Below are positions 11,313 through 21,542 of a stretch of 64,000 nt of DNA, piece by piece. The position numbers were made by a program, and so were the translations under genes. The stretch comes from Oxalobacteraceae bacterium AB_14 (GTDB taxonomy: Bacteria > Pseudomonadota > Gammaproteobacteria > Burkholderiales > Burkholderiaceae_D): the NCBI GenBank assembly GCA_000381565.1, contig KB906724.1:778350-842349 (forward strand), written 5' to 3'. The notes below the pieces were generated by a model. The model had not been told where the DNA came from. It worked only from the letters and a program-made list of their open reading frames with translations, and did not search any database. The number at the start of each line of letters is the position of its first letter. Position 1 is the stretch's first letter.

Positions 11313-14300
11313 ATGAACGGATCTTCCGACGGATTACCCCTGCCACCGGCGCCGCTGTCGCCCAAGCCGCCCTCGCGCACCTGGCGCGCGGCATGGGAGC
11401 ATCTGCGCCGGCGCGGCCTGCCGGGCCGCCAGACCATGCGCTGGGCCACCCTGGCGCTGCTGCTGGCCGGCGGCGCGGTGCTGATCCAGCGCCAGCTGGT
11501 GCTCCAGCAGCACAGCCGCGACCTGCAAGCCGCTGCGGACGATATCGCGCGCCAGATCCAGATCGACTCCACCGATGGCCGCGTGATGGGCGGCGCCATT
11601 CTCATGGGACTGGTGGAAGACAGCGTCAAGTCGCTGCTGTCGGGCGAGCTGGCCGCCGACGCCTATCGGCTGCACGTCGACTTCGCCGCCGTCATCGACC
11701 AATACAGCGCCGACACCGTGTTTGTGCTGAACGGCGAGGGCACCATCACCGCTTACCTCAACAAGGAAGGCAAGGCCATTGGCGTCGGCCGCAGCCTGCG
11801 TTATCGTCCCTACGTGCGGCGCGCGCTGGCCGGCGAAGCCAATGTCTATGCCGCCATCGGCAGCAATTCGCACGAGCGCGGGCTGTATTTCGCGGCGCCG
11901 GTCTACAGCGGCAATTCGCGCGACACACCCATCGCCGGCGTCTACACCATCAAGATGCCGGCGGCCGAAGTCGACCGCATCCTCGCGCGCAGCAAGGACC
12001 CGGCGCTGCTGCTGTCGCCGGACGGCGTGGTGTTCGCCACCAACCGCAACGAGTGGCTGTTCACGCGGTCCCGCAAGATCGCACCGGCGCGCCTGGCCCA
12101 GCTGGAAAATGAAAAGCAGTTCGGCGAGCTGTTCGCCGGCGGCGGTCCTTTGCCGCTGCCGTTTGAACCGGTCGGCAATCAGGCCAGCATCCAGGGCCGG
12201 ACCCACGCGCTGGCCAGCACCGATTTGAACTGGCCGGACGACGGTGGCGCCTGGCGCGTGGTGATCGCCCAGGACAAGGCCGAGTGGCTGCCGCTGTGGA
12301 ACCAGCTGATGCTGGCCGCGGCCTGCATCGGCGCGGTCTGGCTGTGCGGGATGGTGGTGACCGGCCGCACCCGCGCCGCCGAAAGCGCGCGCCGCCTGCG
12401 CTTCGAGAACGAGCGCCGCATGCGCGAGATCACCAACAACCTGCCGGTGGCGGTGTACCAGTTCCAGATGGACGCGGCGGGCCAGCCGCGCTTCCGCTTC
12501 ATGAGTCCCGCCATCACCGCCATCACCGGCCTGCAGGCCAGCGACGTGCTGGAGGACGGCGCCATGCTGTTCGCGCTGCTCGATCCCGACGGCCGCGCCG
12601 GCCTGCTGGAGCAGATCGCCGACAGCGCGCGCCAGCACTGGTCGATCCACCGCCGCATGGAGTTCGGCGCGCAGGGCATGGTGGCGGCGCGCTGGGTCGA
12701 CATCCATTGCACCTGCGTGCACCAGCAGGCGGACGAGGAGGTATGGAACGGCTACCTGGCCGATGTGACGGCCGAGCACACGGCGGCGCAGACGCTGAGC
12801 GCCGCCAAGCAGACCGCCGAAGACGCGACGCGCAGCAAGTCGCTGTTCCTGGCGAATATGAGCCACGAGATCCGCACGCCGATGAACGCCATCATCGGCA
12901 TGAGCCACCTGGCGCTGAAGACCGGGCTGACGCCGCGCCAGCACGATTATGTGCAGAAGATCCAGCGCGCCGGCCAGCACCTGCTGGGCATCATCAACGA
13001 CATCCTGGACTTCTCCAAGATCGAGGCCGACAAGCTGCAGGTGGAGAACCAGCCGTTCGAGCTTGACCAGCTGCTGGAGAACCTGGCCACGCTGATCGGC
13101 GACAAGGTCAATGCCAAGGGCCTGGAGTTGGTGTTCGACGTCGGCCCCGACGTGCCGACCGCGCTGGTGGGCGACGCGCTGCGGCTGGGCCAGATCCTGA
13201 TCAACTACGCCAACAACGCCGTCAAGTTCACCGAGCGGGGCGAGGTGGCGGTGACGGTGCGCGTGCGCAGCCGGGACCAGCGCCGCGTGCTGCTGCACTT
13301 CGCCGTGCGCGACACCGGCATCGGCCTGAGCGAGGAGCAGATGCGCCAGCTGTTCCAGAGCTTCCAGCAGGCCGACGCCTCCACCACCCGCAAGTACGGC
13401 GGCACCGGCCTGGGACTGGCGATCTCGAAGAAACTGGCGCAGCTGATGGGCGGCGAGGTCGGCGTCGAGAGCGAATTGGGCCACGGATCGACCTTCTGGT
13501 TCACCGCCCACCTGGAGATAGGCCACAACGAACGGGTCTCGCTGCTGCCGTCGCCGGACCTGCGCGGCTGCCGCCTGCTGGTGGTGGACGACAACGACAG
13601 CGCGCGCAGCGTGATCGCCGAGCTGCTGCGCGGCATGCGCTTCGACGTGCAGGTGGCGGCGTCCGGCGCCGAGGCGGTGGCGATGGTGCGCGACGCCGCC
13701 GCCGCCGGCGAGCCGCTGGCCGTGGTGCTGCTGGACTGGCAGATGCCGGGCATGAGCGGCATCGAGACCGCCGCCGCCATCAAGGCGCTGCACCTGCAGC
13801 AGACGCCGCGCCTGATGATGGTCACGGCCTACGGACGCGAGGAAGTGCAGCAGCAGGCGCAAGGCGCCGGCATCGACGATGTGCTGATCAAGCCGGTCAA
13901 CGCCTCGGTGCTGCTCAATACCCTGATCCGCCTGCTGGGCGGCGAAGTGGACGACAGCGCGCTGGCGCCTCCGGCGCCGGTCAGCACGCTGGCCGCGCTG
14001 GCGACCCTGCGCGGCGCGCGCGTGCTGCTGGCCGAGGACAATGAGCTGAACCAGCAGGTGGCGTCCGAGCTGCTGGCCGACGCCGGCCTGGTGGTGGAGA
14101 TCGCCAACAACGGCGTCGAGGCGGTGGCGATGGCGCAGCGCGGGCAATACGATATCGTGCTGATGGACATGCAGATGCCGGAGATGGACGGCGTTGAAGC
14201 CACCCGCGCCTTGCGCGCCTTGCCGCAGCTGGACGGCCTGCCGGTGGTGGCGATGACGGCCAACGCCATGCAGGCCGACCGCGACCTGTGCACGCAGGCG

Positions 14301-15092
14301 GGCATGGTGGATTTTGTGATCAAGCCGATCGAGCCGGACGACCTGTGGCGCGCGCTGCTGCGCTGGATAGCGCCGCGCCACGCGCCGCCGGCGCACGAGC
14401 CGACGCACCACGCGCGCGCCGAACCGGGCCCCGAGCCGCAGGCCGCGCCGGAGGACGGCTTCCCGCACGAGATTCCGGGCCTGGACATGGTGGCCGGAAT
14501 GCGCCGCGTGCTGGGCAAGCGGCCGCGCTACCTGGCCATGCTGCGCGGCTTCGTGGCCAACCAGGCCGGCGCCGTGGCGCAGATGTCGGCGCTGATCGCG
14601 GCCGGCGACCGCGCCGGCGCCGAGCGCGGCGCCCACACGCTCAAGGGATTGGCCGGCAATATCGGCGCCAGCGCCCTGCAGGTGCTGGCCGGCGAAGCCG
14701 AACATGCGCTGTCGCCTGCGGCGGTGGGGGAGGCCGGCGCCGCTGCGCTGTCGGCGCGCCTGGCGCCGCAGCTGGCGCAGCTGGAATCCGTGCTGGCAGG
14801 GCAGGTGGCGGCGATCGTCGCCTGCCTGCCGGCGGAAGCGGAGCTGGAGAAGGTGGAAGTCGATCCCGAACAGCGCGACGCCGTGGTGCGCGAACTGGGC
14901 GCGCTGCTGGCGGACGACGACGCCCGCTCCGAACGGCTGCTGGTGGAACATGGCGCGCTGCTGGCCGCCGCTTTCCCGCAGCATTACCGCAAGCTGGAAC
15001 AGGCGGTCGGCGATTTCGACATGGAACAGGCGCTGGCGATACTGAACAGCGCCGTCGCCGCCATGCAGGGCGACGGCGCGCTACATCAGTAG
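11313..15092 (+). CDS. BvgS/BarA-like hybrid sensor histidine kinase (PAS-HisKA-HATPase-REC-REC-HPt)
   Basis: 1259 residues. Order: cytoplasmic Pro-rich start; membrane segment about 46-63; a periplasmic sensor of double-Cache type, with [13 protein letters not shown] ... [10 protein letters not shown]; membrane segment about 330-350; PAS domain; and HisKA with H518 in [11 protein letters not shown]. Next come a HATPase ([12 protein letters not shown]), a first receiver with D808 (LLDWQMPGM), a second receiver with D952 ([11 protein letters not shown]), and an HPt domain with H1108 ([10 protein letters not shown]). All four phosphorelay residues are present. Its DNA-binding partner is not evident nearby. 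The ATG at 11313 was chosen because longer frames upstream cross the divergent promoter region and lack a ribosome site. The end overlaps the next, convergent gene by 7 bases. Confidence 0.93.
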   Translation: MNGSSDGLPLPPAPLSPKPPSRTWRAAWEHLRRRGLPGRQTMRWATLALLLAGGAVLIQRQLVLQQHSRDLQAAADDIARQIQIDSTDGRVMGGAILMGLVEDSVKSLLSGELAADAYRLHVDFAAVIDQYSADTVFVLNGEGTITAYLNKEGKAIGVGRSLRYRPYVRRALAGEANVYAAIGSNSHERGLYFAAPVYSGNSRDTPIAGVYTIKMPAAEVDRILARSKDPALLLSPDGVVFATNRNEWLFTRSRKIAPARLAQLENEKQFGELFAGGGPLPLPFEPVGNQASIQGRTHALASTDLNWPDDGGAWRVVIAQDKAEWLPLWNQLMLAAACIGAVWLCGMVVTGRTRAAESARRLRFENERRMREITNNLPVAVYQFQMDAAGQPRFRFMSPAITAITGLQASDVLEDGAMLFALLDPDGRAGLLEQIADSARQHWSIHRRMEFGAQGMVAARWVDIHCTCVHQQADEEVWNGYLADVTAEHTAAQTLSAAKQTAEDATRSKSLFLANMSHEIRTPMNAIIGMSHLALKTGLTPRQHDYVQKIQRAGQHLLGIINDILDFSKIEADKLQVENQPFELDQLLENLATLIGDKVNAKGLELVFDVGPDVPTALVGDALRLGQILINYANNAVKFTERGEVAVTVRVRSRDQRRVLLHFAVRDTGIGLSEEQMRQLFQSFQQADASTTRKYGGTGLGLAISKKLAQLMGGEVGVESELGHGSTFWFTAHLEIGHNERVSLLPSPDLRGCRLLVVDDNDSARSVIAELLRGMRFDVQVAASGAEAVAMVRDAAAAGEPLAVVLLDWQMPGMSGIETAAAIKALHLQQTPRLMMVTAYGREEVQQQAQGAGIDDVLIKPVNASVLLNTLIRLLGGEVDDSALAPPAPVSTLAALATLRGARVLLAEDNELNQQVASELLADAGLVVEIANNGVEAVAMAQRGQYDIVLMDMQMPEMDGVEATRALRALPQLDGLPVVAMTANAMQADRDLCTQAGMVDFVIKPIEPDDLWRALLRWIAPRHAPPAHEPTHHARAEPGPEPQAAPEDGFPHEIPGLDMVAGMRRVLGKRPRYLAMLRGFVANQAGAVAQMSALIAAGDRAGAERGAHTLKGLAGNIGASALQVLAGEAEHALSPAAVGEAGAAALSARLAPQLAQLESVLAGQVAAIVACLPAEAELEKVEVDPEQRDAVVRELGALLADDDARSERLLVEHGALLAAAFPQHYRKLEQAVGDFDMEQALAILNSAVAAMQGDGALHQ

Positions 15093-16213
15093 GTGGTCAG
15101 CGGAACCGGCTGGCCGCCCTTGAAGTTGAAGATGGTGACCGGCGACTGCTTCATGTCGCCATGCCCGTCGAACGAGTAGGTGCCCGCCACGCCCTTGTAC
15201 GAACCGGCGCTGATGGCGGCTCCCACTTTTTGCGGATCGATCGAGTTCACCTTCACCATCGTCTGCGCGTACATCATGGCCGCGTCGTAGTAGGCCGCCG
15301 CGTAGACGTCGGGGTCCTGCTTGAAGCGCGCCTTGTACCTGGCCTTGAAGGCCGGGCCGCTGGCGAACTTGTCGAGGATGGCGCCGCCCTGCGAGCACAG
15401 GACGTTTTCGCCGACGGCGTCGCCACCGAGCTTGCCCATCTCCGCGGTGCAGATGGTGTCGCCGCCCAGCAGCTTGGCGTTGATGCCCAGCTGTTTCATC
15501 TGGCGCGCCATCGGTGCGCCCTGCGGCGCGTAGCCGCCGAAGAAGATCGCCTCGACCTTCTTGGTTTTGAGCTTGGTCAGGATGGCGGTGAAGTCGAACG
15601 CCTTGTCGGTGGTGAACTCGTGGCCGGCCACGGTCATGCCGGCGGCCTTGGCCTGCTTCTTGAATTCCTCGGCCACGCCCTGGCCGAAGGCGGTGCGGTC
15701 GTCGATCACGGCCACGGTCTTGAGCTTGAGCACATTGGCCGCGTACAGCGCCATCTTGGTGCCCAGCTGGGAGTCGCTGGCGTTCACGCGGAACAGGCCC
15801 TTGTAGCCCTGCAGGGTGATCTTGGGATTGGTGGCGACGGTGGCGATCAACACGCCGGCGTCGTTGTAGGCGCGCGACGCGGGAATGGCCACGCCCGAGT
15901 TGTACGGGCCGACCACGTACTTGACGCCCTGGTCGATCAGCTTCTGGGCCGCCGCCATGCCGGCTTTCGGGTCGCCCTGGTCGTCTTCCGATTGCAGTTC
16001 GAATTTGAGCTTCTTGCCGGCCACGGTGATCGGCCTGGCGTTCAGCTCCTCGACCGCCAGGCGCGCGCCGTTCTCGTTGTCCTTGCCCGAAAACGCCTGG
16101 GCGCCGGACAGCGGGCCGCTGTGGCCGATCCTGACCACGGTGTCCTGCGCCTGGGCGCCGGCTGCGCCCAGCAGTGCGAGGCTGACGGCGGCGGCGATAT
16201 GCTTCAATTTCAT
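15086..16213 (-). CDS. branched-chain amino acid ABC transporter, periplasmic substrate-binding protein (LivK-like)
   Basis: 375 residues from ATG at 16213, preceded by AGGAG 6 bases away. Sec signal peptide [23 protein letters not shown]. The body is a Peripla_BP_6 fold: [71 protein letters not shown]. In this family the protein captures Leu, Ile and Val or related ligands for a LivHMGF importer. No permease or ATPase genes are beside it, so it acts with a transporter encoded elsewhere. It is convergent with the hybrid kinase gene. The exact ligand cannot be read from the sequence. Confidence 0.92.
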   Translation of the reverse strand: MKLKHIAAAVSLALLGAAGAQAQDTVVRIGHSGPLSGAQAFSGKDNENGARLAVEELNARPITVAGKKLKFELQSEDDQGDPKAGMAAAQKLIDQGVKYVVGPYNSGVAIPASRAYNDAGVLIATVATNPKITLQGYKGLFRVNASDSQLGTKMALYAANVLKLKTVAVIDDRTAFGQGVAEEFKKQAKAAGMTVAGHEFTTDKAFDFTAILTKLKTKKVEAIFFGGYAPQGAPMARQMKQLGINAKLLGGDTICTAEMGKLGGDAVGENVLCSQGGAILDKFASGPAFKARYKARFKQDPDVYAAAYYDAAMMYAQTMVKVNSIDPQKVGAAISAGSYKGVAGTYSFDGHGDMKQSPVTIFNFKGGQPVPLTTY

Positions 16214-16346
16214 GCGATCTCCTGAAGTTGTGTTGTGAGGTGATGGCAAGATTATCGCCAAAAACGCAAAATATTATCGCGTGACTTGGCCTTTCGATTG
16301 GCCTGTTTTGCGCGACATCGCCTTTCAAAGGGGCGCGGTTCAAAAT

Positions 16347-17141
16347 TTAATTCGGTGGCCGCAGGCGCCTGGCGTCCTCCTCGCGCTTGTGGATGCGCGC
16401 CAGCGCGGCGTTGATGCGGTCGATGATGCCGTCGTCCTTGCTGCGGGCGATGGCGAAAAACTGGCCGCTGTCGGTGCTCAGGGGCCTGGGCAGCACGCTG
16501 AAGCCGGTGTTGGCGGCGGCGCCGATGGCCGGCAGGCGCGAGGCCATGAAGCCGCGGATGCTGTCCTCCAGGTCTTTCGCGCTCAGGCCGTCGGGCTGGA
16601 ACAGCAGCACCACGTCCACGCGCTTGAGCATCAGGCGCGTGAGGCGCGTGCCGCGCGAGGAAATGTCTTCGTCGGTGCGAAACAGCTTGCCGCGCGCGCT
16701 GTCGAATTCCAGACCGTAGCTGTAGCCGCGCACCGTGCCGACGGTCTTGCCGCGCAGGTCGTCGAGACGATTGAAGGGGAAGGTGGCGTCGCTGCGGGTG
16801 ACCAGCCACAGGCTGTTGTGGCTGGCGGTGTCGGAGTAGCGCAGGGCGCGCAGGCGGTCGGCGGTTTTCGGTAGGCCGTACACCAGGCCGACGCCGTCGA
16901 TGGCGTAGCGCTCGGCGCGCGCCCACGGGTAGGTGCGCGGCGCGAACGTGACGCCCAGTTCCCGGGCCACCGCGTCGAGCAGCTTGCGCTTGACTTCCGG
17001 CATGGGGCGCTGCCTGCCTAGTTCGTCGAGGGTGTCGCCGATCAGCAGCGGCACCGCCGGCAGTGCCGGCGCGCCATGCGCGAGCGGCATGCAGGACAGC
17101 GCGGCGGCGAGCAGCAGACCCGGTATCGGCAATCGTTTCAT
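16347..17141 (-). CDS. periplasmic substrate-binding protein, SBP_bac_3-like
   Basis: 264 residues with a signal peptide (MKRLPIPGLLLAAALSCMPLAHGA). Sequence marks of the type II periplasmic binding fold are visible: VARELGVTFAPRTYPWARAERYAIDGVGLVYGLPKT near the start, then LDDLRGKTVGTVRGYSYG and MLKRVDVVLLFQPDGL. This subgroup is usually an orphan, not linked to a transporter operon, as here. It may sense or bind amino-acid-like ligands. The gap to the LivK-like gene is 133 bases, so it may have its own promoter or be cotranscribed from upstream. Confidence 0.82.
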   Translation of the reverse strand: MKRLPIPGLLLAAALSCMPLAHGAPALPAVPLLIGDTLDELGRQRPMPEVKRKLLDAVARELGVTFAPRTYPWARAERYAIDGVGLVYGLPKTADRLRALRYSDTASHNSLWLVTRSDATFPFNRLDDLRGKTVGTVRGYSYGLEFDSARGKLFRTDEDISSRGTRLTRLMLKRVDVVLLFQPDGLSAKDLEDSIRGFMASRLPAIGAAANTGFSVLPRPLSTDSGQFFAIARSKDDGIIDRINAALARIHKREEDARRLRPPN

Positions 17142-17201
17142 CGGCGGTTGAGCAGTGGCTATCGGCCGATTATTACATGCTTCCGCCTGGCGCCCCAGCG
17201 A

Positions 17202-17969
17202 TTATGGCGTGTTGTCCAGCGCGCGCGCGCGGGCCGCCGGCTCCACCGCCGGCACGCGCGGTATCGCGCCGGCTGCCGTTTGGGGGGCCGGGCCGTGGGC
17301 GCCGGCCAGCTCGGTATCGTTGATATGGTAGGCGGCGATGGCGGCGGCCAGCGCCGGGTTGGCCCGCAGAGGGTCGTTCAGCTGCAGATTGGCTTGCACG
17401 GCGGCGGCGCTCAGCTGCTGGACAAAATTGGTCGCCAGCTGGTTGAAGCTGTCCAGCGTGTTTTGCAAGGTCTGGGTGGTGGCCTGTTGGTTGCCGTCGA
17501 AGGCCGACTGCAGCACGCCGTTGTCGAGCGCCAAGCCGACGGGCGCCTGCAAGCTCAGGCCGATCGGCGTCAGGCCCTGCGCGGCCGCAGCTTGTTGCAG
17601 GCTCTGCACCAGGTCGTCGAGCAGCGACGGTGTTGGCGGCTGGGTTGCGCTTGAGCCTGCCGAGGGCAGCTGGTTGAAGGCGTTCACCACATTTTGCGTG
17701 GCGTTGTTCAGGGTGGTGGCGCTGTCGGGCGGCGCGGCGTTCCGGGCGATGGCTGCTTGCAGTTGCGCCAGCTGTTCGCGGGATTGCGACACCGTCAGCA
17801 GGAAGTTGGCCACCGGCGACAAGTCGACGCTGACGGAAGCGGTCGGCGCATCGGTGGCGGAACCGGCGGCGGCCACCTGGCCGGCCTGTTCGCCCGCCAC
17901 GGCGGCGCTCTGCGTCAGGGGACTGACGCCGCCTGGCGCCGCTTGCGCTGCCGATGAGATGGGAAACAT
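17202..17969 (-). CDS. hypothetical protein rich in Ala, Gln and Asn
   Basis: 255 residues from ATG at 17969, chosen because AGGAGG precedes it; the open frame continues far upstream without a ribosome site. It has no signal peptide or membrane segment. The sequence is Ala/Gln-rich and mostly helical in character, with SREQLAQLQAAIARNAA, LLDDLVQSLQQAAAAQG and TLDSFNQLATNFVQQLSAAAVQANLQLNDPLRANPALAAAIAAYH. The last stretch (NPALAAAIAAYHINDTELA) looks like a flagellar-associated or coiled region, but I recognise no family. It lies alone between the binding-protein gene and the DUF883-like gene, which is divergent. Confidence 0.65.
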   Translation of the reverse strand: MFPISSAAQAAPGGVSPLTQSAAVAGEQAGQVAAAGSATDAPTASVSVDLSPVANFLLTVSQSREQLAQLQAAIARNAAPPDSATTLNNATQNVVNAFNQLPSAGSSATQPPTPSLLDDLVQSLQQAAAAQGLTPIGLSLQAPVGLALDNGVLQSAFDGNQQATTQTLQNTLDSFNQLATNFVQQLSAAAVQANLQLNDPLRANPALAAAIAAYHINDTELAGAHGPAPQTAAGAIPRVPAVEPAARARALDNTP

Positions 17970-18146
17970 GCCGCCCTCCTGAGGTGAGTGTACCGGCCAG
18001 CATGCGCTTATCAGGCGTCGTCGTCCGTGTGCCAGTTCACATAACGGGCTGATTACCTTTCTGTTAGCTTCCGCACGGTTTAGTTCCGGCAATGCGCCTA
18101 TCGTTGCTCCTGTAGTGCCAACACTCACCTGAAAAAGGAAAGCATC

Positions 18147-18521
18147 ATGGAAAACAGCATCGATAGCAAAATCAATTCCGCCCGCGACGGCGTCACCCAG
18201 ATCGGCAACAACCTGCGCGCCGATGCGCACGCGGCCATCGACAAGGTTGCCGACCAGGTCACGCCCACCACCGACCGCCTGGCCAACAGCGCCCACAGCG
18301 GCGTCGACAAGGTGGCCGATGGCGTCAACAAGGTCGCCGACACGGTTGAAAGCACCTCGGGCCGCCTGGTCGCGCGCGGCAAGCAAGTCGGCGAGAGCTA
18401 CAAGGCGCTGGCCGAATCCGGCCGTGGGCGGGTGCGCGCCAACCCTGCCATTTCGGTCCTGCTGGCCGCCGCCGCCGGCTATGGCCTGTCCAAGCTGCTG
18501 AGCTCGCGCGGCGCCAAGTAA
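18147..18521 (+). CDS. DUF883/YqjD-ElaB-like membrane-anchored protein
   Basis: 124 residues. A long amphipathic helical part (VTQIGNNLRADAHAAIDKVADQVTPTTDRLANSAHSGVDKVADGVNKVADTVEST) with heptad-like repeats of VDKVAD is followed by RANPAISVLLAAAAGYGLSKLLSSR. That C-terminal anchor is characteristic of the DUF883 family. E. coli members sit in the inner membrane, bind ribosomes and are induced in stationary phase; whether this holds here is inference. A strong ribosome site (AAAAAGGAAAGC) precedes the ATG. The gene stands alone, divergent from the preceding one, and is followed by a GC-rich palindromic stretch without a T-run. Confidence 0.8.
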   Translation: MENSIDSKINSARDGVTQIGNNLRADAHAAIDKVADQVTPTTDRLANSAHSGVDKVADGVNKVADTVESTSGRLVARGKQVGESYKALAESGRGRVRANPAISVLLAAAAGYGLSKLLSSRGAK

Positions 18522-18663
18522 CACGGGGCCGGCGCCGGCCGGCCCTCCCATCCAGCCTATCCCTTTTAGCAGGGCTGTAAAATTCGCAACAATGGCGTGC
18601 ATAGTGATATGCTCGTCATTACGCAGTTTACGCCCCGCAAAATAGAATCAGGATCAGCTGAGC

Positions 18664-20337
18664 ATGGACGTGTACGCTCCACAAGTATGGCTTCCGCATG
18701 AGCGGCCCACCTTGCCGGGCTCGCCTTCGACGCCGCTGCACCCGGCCGAGCGCCGGCTGGCCTTCCTGGTGATCGGCTTCATCGTCGCCGTCACCGGCGG
18801 CCTGGGCAACGCGCTGGTGTCGGTCAACCTGCCTTACCTGCAAGGCGCGCTGGGCGTGTACTCGGCCGAGATCCAGTGGCTGCCGGCCGCCTACGTGATG
18901 GCCAATGTGTCGATGAACCTGCTGCTGGTGAAATTCCGCCAGCAGTATGGCCTGCGCCTGTTCACCGAATTATTCCTGGTGCTGTACGCGCTGGCCACCG
19001 TGGCCCACCTGTTCGTGCACGGCCTGGCCTCGGCCATCGCGGTGCGGGCGGCGCACGGCATGAGCGGCGCGGCGCTGACCACCCTCGGCCTGTACTACAC
19101 CTTGCAAGCCTTCCCGGCGCAGCACCGGCTCAAGGCGGTGGTGTTCGGCATCGGCTTCTCGCAGCTGGCGCTGCCGATGGCGCGGCTGTTTTCGTCGGAG
19201 CTGATGGAGTTCGGCGAATGGCGCGGCCTGTACTTCTTCGAGCTGGGACTGGCCTTGCTGTCGCTGGGCTGCGTGCTGGCGCTCAAGCTGCCGCCGGGCG
19301 ACCGCGTCAAGGCCTTCGAGAACATGGACTTCCTCACCTTCGGCCTGTTCGCGCCCGGCGTGGCCTTGCTGTCGGCGGTGCTGGCGCTGGGCCGCACGGT
19401 GTGGTGGTTCGAATCGCGCTGGCTGGGCCTGTGCCTGGCCGGCGCCATCGTGCTGATCGCAGCCGCGCTGCTGGTCGAGCATAACCGCGCGCGTCCGCTG
19501 ATCAACACGCGCTGGCTCAGCAACGGCAATATCGCGCGGCTGGCCCTGTCGGTGCTGCTGATCCGCGTGGTGCAGTCGGAGGCCAGCGGCACCGTGGGCT
19601 TCCTGCAGGCGCTGGGCTTGAACAACGACCAGATGCAGATGCTGTGGATCGTCGTCATGATCGGCACCGTGGCCGGGCTGGCGGCCAGCGCGCTGACCAT
19701 CACGCCGGCGCGCATCCCCTTGCAGCTGATGTTCTCGCTGGCGGTGATGGCGGCCGGCGCCTACATGGATGCCGACGCCACCAACCTGACCCGGCCCGCC
19801 GACCTGTATGTGAGCCAGTTCCTGCTGGCCTTCGGCGGCGCCTTCTTCATCGGGCCGACGTTTGTTTCGGGCTTCGGCGCGGTGATCGCGGCGCCGAATA
19901 ACCTGGTCAGCTTCTCGGTCATGTTCAGCATCACGCAGACCCTGGGCAGCCTGCTGGGTTCCGCGGTGGTGGGCACGTTCCAGGTGGTGCGCGAGAAATT
20001 CCACTCCAGCATACTGGTCGAACATCTGACCCTGCTCGATCCGCTGGTGGCGGCGCGCATCCAGAGCGGCGGCGCCAGCGTGGGCGCGGCGCTGGCCGAT
20101 CCCGCCGCCCGCAGCGCCACCGGCGTGGCGGCGCTGGGCGCGGCGGCCACGCGCGAGGCCAACATCCTCGCGTACAACGATGTGTTCCTGATGATCACCC
20201 TGGTGGCGCTGCTGACGCTGGCCTGGATGCTGGGCCGCCATCTGTGGTCGGTGTGCGTGGTTTGTCCCGGCAGCCCGGCGCACAACGCGCAGACCGGCCT
20301 GGCCAATGTCTCCCTCAATAATTCCGGATCTCGCTGA
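18664..20337 (+). CDS. MFS efflux transporter, DHA2 (EmrB-like)
   Basis: 557 residues with about 14 hydrophobic segments (FLVIGFIVAVTGGLGNALVSVNLPYLQGALG at the start). The DHA2-type layout is right: an opening VSVNLPYLQGALGVYSAEIQWLPAAYVMANVSMNLL, a central pair of extra segments, and a long loop near residues 450-510 before the last segment. It exports drugs or toxic organics using proton motive force. It is the first gene of an operon with a membrane-fusion protein 5 bases downstream and an outer-membrane channel after that, so it should work as a tripartite pump of EmrAB-TolC type. The substrate is unknown. No regulator gene is directly attached. Confidence 0.92.
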   Translation: MDVYAPQVWLPHERPTLPGSPSTPLHPAERRLAFLVIGFIVAVTGGLGNALVSVNLPYLQGALGVYSAEIQWLPAAYVMANVSMNLLLVKFRQQYGLRLFTELFLVLYALATVAHLFVHGLASAIAVRAAHGMSGAALTTLGLYYTLQAFPAQHRLKAVVFGIGFSQLALPMARLFSSELMEFGEWRGLYFFELGLALLSLGCVLALKLPPGDRVKAFENMDFLTFGLFAPGVALLSAVLALGRTVWWFESRWLGLCLAGAIVLIAAALLVEHNRARPLINTRWLSNGNIARLALSVLLIRVVQSEASGTVGFLQALGLNNDQMQMLWIVVMIGTVAGLAASALTITPARIPLQLMFSLAVMAAGAYMDADATNLTRPADLYVSQFLLAFGGAFFIGPTFVSGFGAVIAAPNNLVSFSVMFSITQTLGSLLGSAVVGTFQVVREKFHSSILVEHLTLLDPLVAARIQSGGASVGAALADPAARSATGVAALGAAATREANILAYNDVFLMITLVALLTLAWMLGRHLWSVCVVCPGSPAHNAQTGLANVSLNNSGSR

Positions 20338-20342
20338 CCTCT

Positions 20343-21542
20343 ATGGCTAACACCACTCCCGACCATTCCTCTTCCTCCGAAACCCGCGTCGCGGCGGTGG
20401 CGGCGGCAGCTGCGGCGGCGGCCGTTGCCGCCGCCGCGCCCACCGCGCCGGCGCCGGACCGGCGCGCGCAGATCATTTCGGCGATCGCGTTTTCGTTCGT
20501 GGCGCTGGTCGGCGTGCTGATCGTGCTGTACGCGTGGCGGCTGCCGCCGTTCAGCACCGCCATCGTCGCCACCGAGAACGCGCTGGTGCGCGGCCAGGTC
20601 ACGCTGATCGGCACCCAGCTGCCCGGCTACGTGGTCGACGTGAGGGTGCAGGATTTCCAGCAGGTGAAGCAGGGCGATTTGCTGGTGCTGATCGACGACC
20701 GCATCTACCAGCAGCGCTATGAGCAGGCGCTGGCGCAGCTGGCGGCGCAAAAGGCGGCGCTGGCCAACTGGGAGCAGGCGCGCCGCACGGCGGAAGCGGG
20801 CGTGGCGCTGAACCTGGCCACGGTGGCCAACGCTGAGGCGCAGGCCGCCAAGGCGGTGGCGGATCTGAGCCGCGTCAATGCGCTGGCGGCCGACGGCTCG
20901 CTGTCCCTGCGCGAGCAGGATACCTCCAAGGCCGCCAAGGTGCAGACCGCGGCGGCGGTGGCGCAGGCGCGCGCCAGCCTGGAGATCGCGAAACAGCAGG
21001 TGCAGACGGTGGTGGTGAACAAGCTGTCGCTGGAGGCGGCGGTGGCGAATGCCTCGGCGGCGCTGAAGGCGGCCAAGGTGGACCTGGACAACACCCGCAT
21101 CACGGCGCCGGAAGACGGCCAGCTGGGCCAGGTCACGGTGCGCAAGGGCGCCTACGTCAACACCGGCGCGCAGTTGATGGGATTGGTGCCGCGCCAGCTG
21201 TGGGTGATCGCCAACCTGAAGGAGACGCAGATGAACGACGTGCAGGTCGGCCAGAGCGCCACCTTCAAGGTCGATGCGCTGAACGGCGCGCTGCTGACCG
21301 GCCAGGTGGAGCGGATTTCGCCGGCCACCGGTTCGGAGTTCAGCGTGCTGCCGGCCGATAACGCGACCGGCAATTACGTCAAGATCGCGCAGCGCATACC
21401 GGTGCGCATCCGCATCGATCCGGGCCAGGCCAAGGCGCGCCGGCTGGCGCCGGGGATGTCGGTGGTGGTCAGCATCGACACCTCGGCGGTGCTCAACGAT
21501 TCGGACGCCGCGCCGGCCAGGACCGCCGGAGCCAGGCCATGA
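20343..21542 (+). CDS. HlyD/EmrA-family membrane-fusion protein
   Basis: 399 residues. A cytoplasmic Ala-rich leader (about 45 residues of AAAAAAAAVAAAAP type) precedes one membrane segment (IAFSFVALVGVLIVLYAW). Then come the split lipoyl half-motifs (VRGQVTLIGTQLPGYVVDVRVQDFQQVKQGDLLVLIDD and ITAPEDGQLGQVTVRKGAYV) around an alpha-hairpin coiled coil of about 150 residues. This is the periplasmic adaptor joining the MFS pump before it to the outer-membrane channel after it. It starts 5 bases after the MFS stop and its end overlaps the next start by 4 bases (ATGA), so the three genes are translationally coupled. Confidence 0.92.
   Translation: MANTTPDHSSSSETRVAAVAAAAAAAAVAAAAPTAPAPDRRAQIISAIAFSFVALVGVLIVLYAWRLPPFSTAIVATENALVRGQVTLIGTQLPGYVVDVRVQDFQQVKQGDLLVLIDDRIYQQRYEQALAQLAAQKAALANWEQARRTAEAGVALNLATVANAEAQAAKAVADLSRVNALAADGSLSLREQDTSKAAKVQTAAAVAQARASLEIAKQQVQTVVVNKLSLEAAVANASAALKAAKVDLDNTRITAPEDGQLGQVTVRKGAYVNTGAQLMGLVPRQLWVIANLKETQMNDVQVGQSATFKVDALNGALLTGQVERISPATGSEFSVLPADNATGNYVKIAQRIPVRIRIDPGQAKARRLAPGMSVVVSIDTSAVLNDSDAAPARTAGARP

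Noticed and set aside
11334..14984. A 1216-codon minus-strand frame opposite the hybrid kinase
   Set aside because: Arg/Gln/His-rich shadow typical of GC-rich DNA; the plus strand has all kinase, receiver and HPt motifs.
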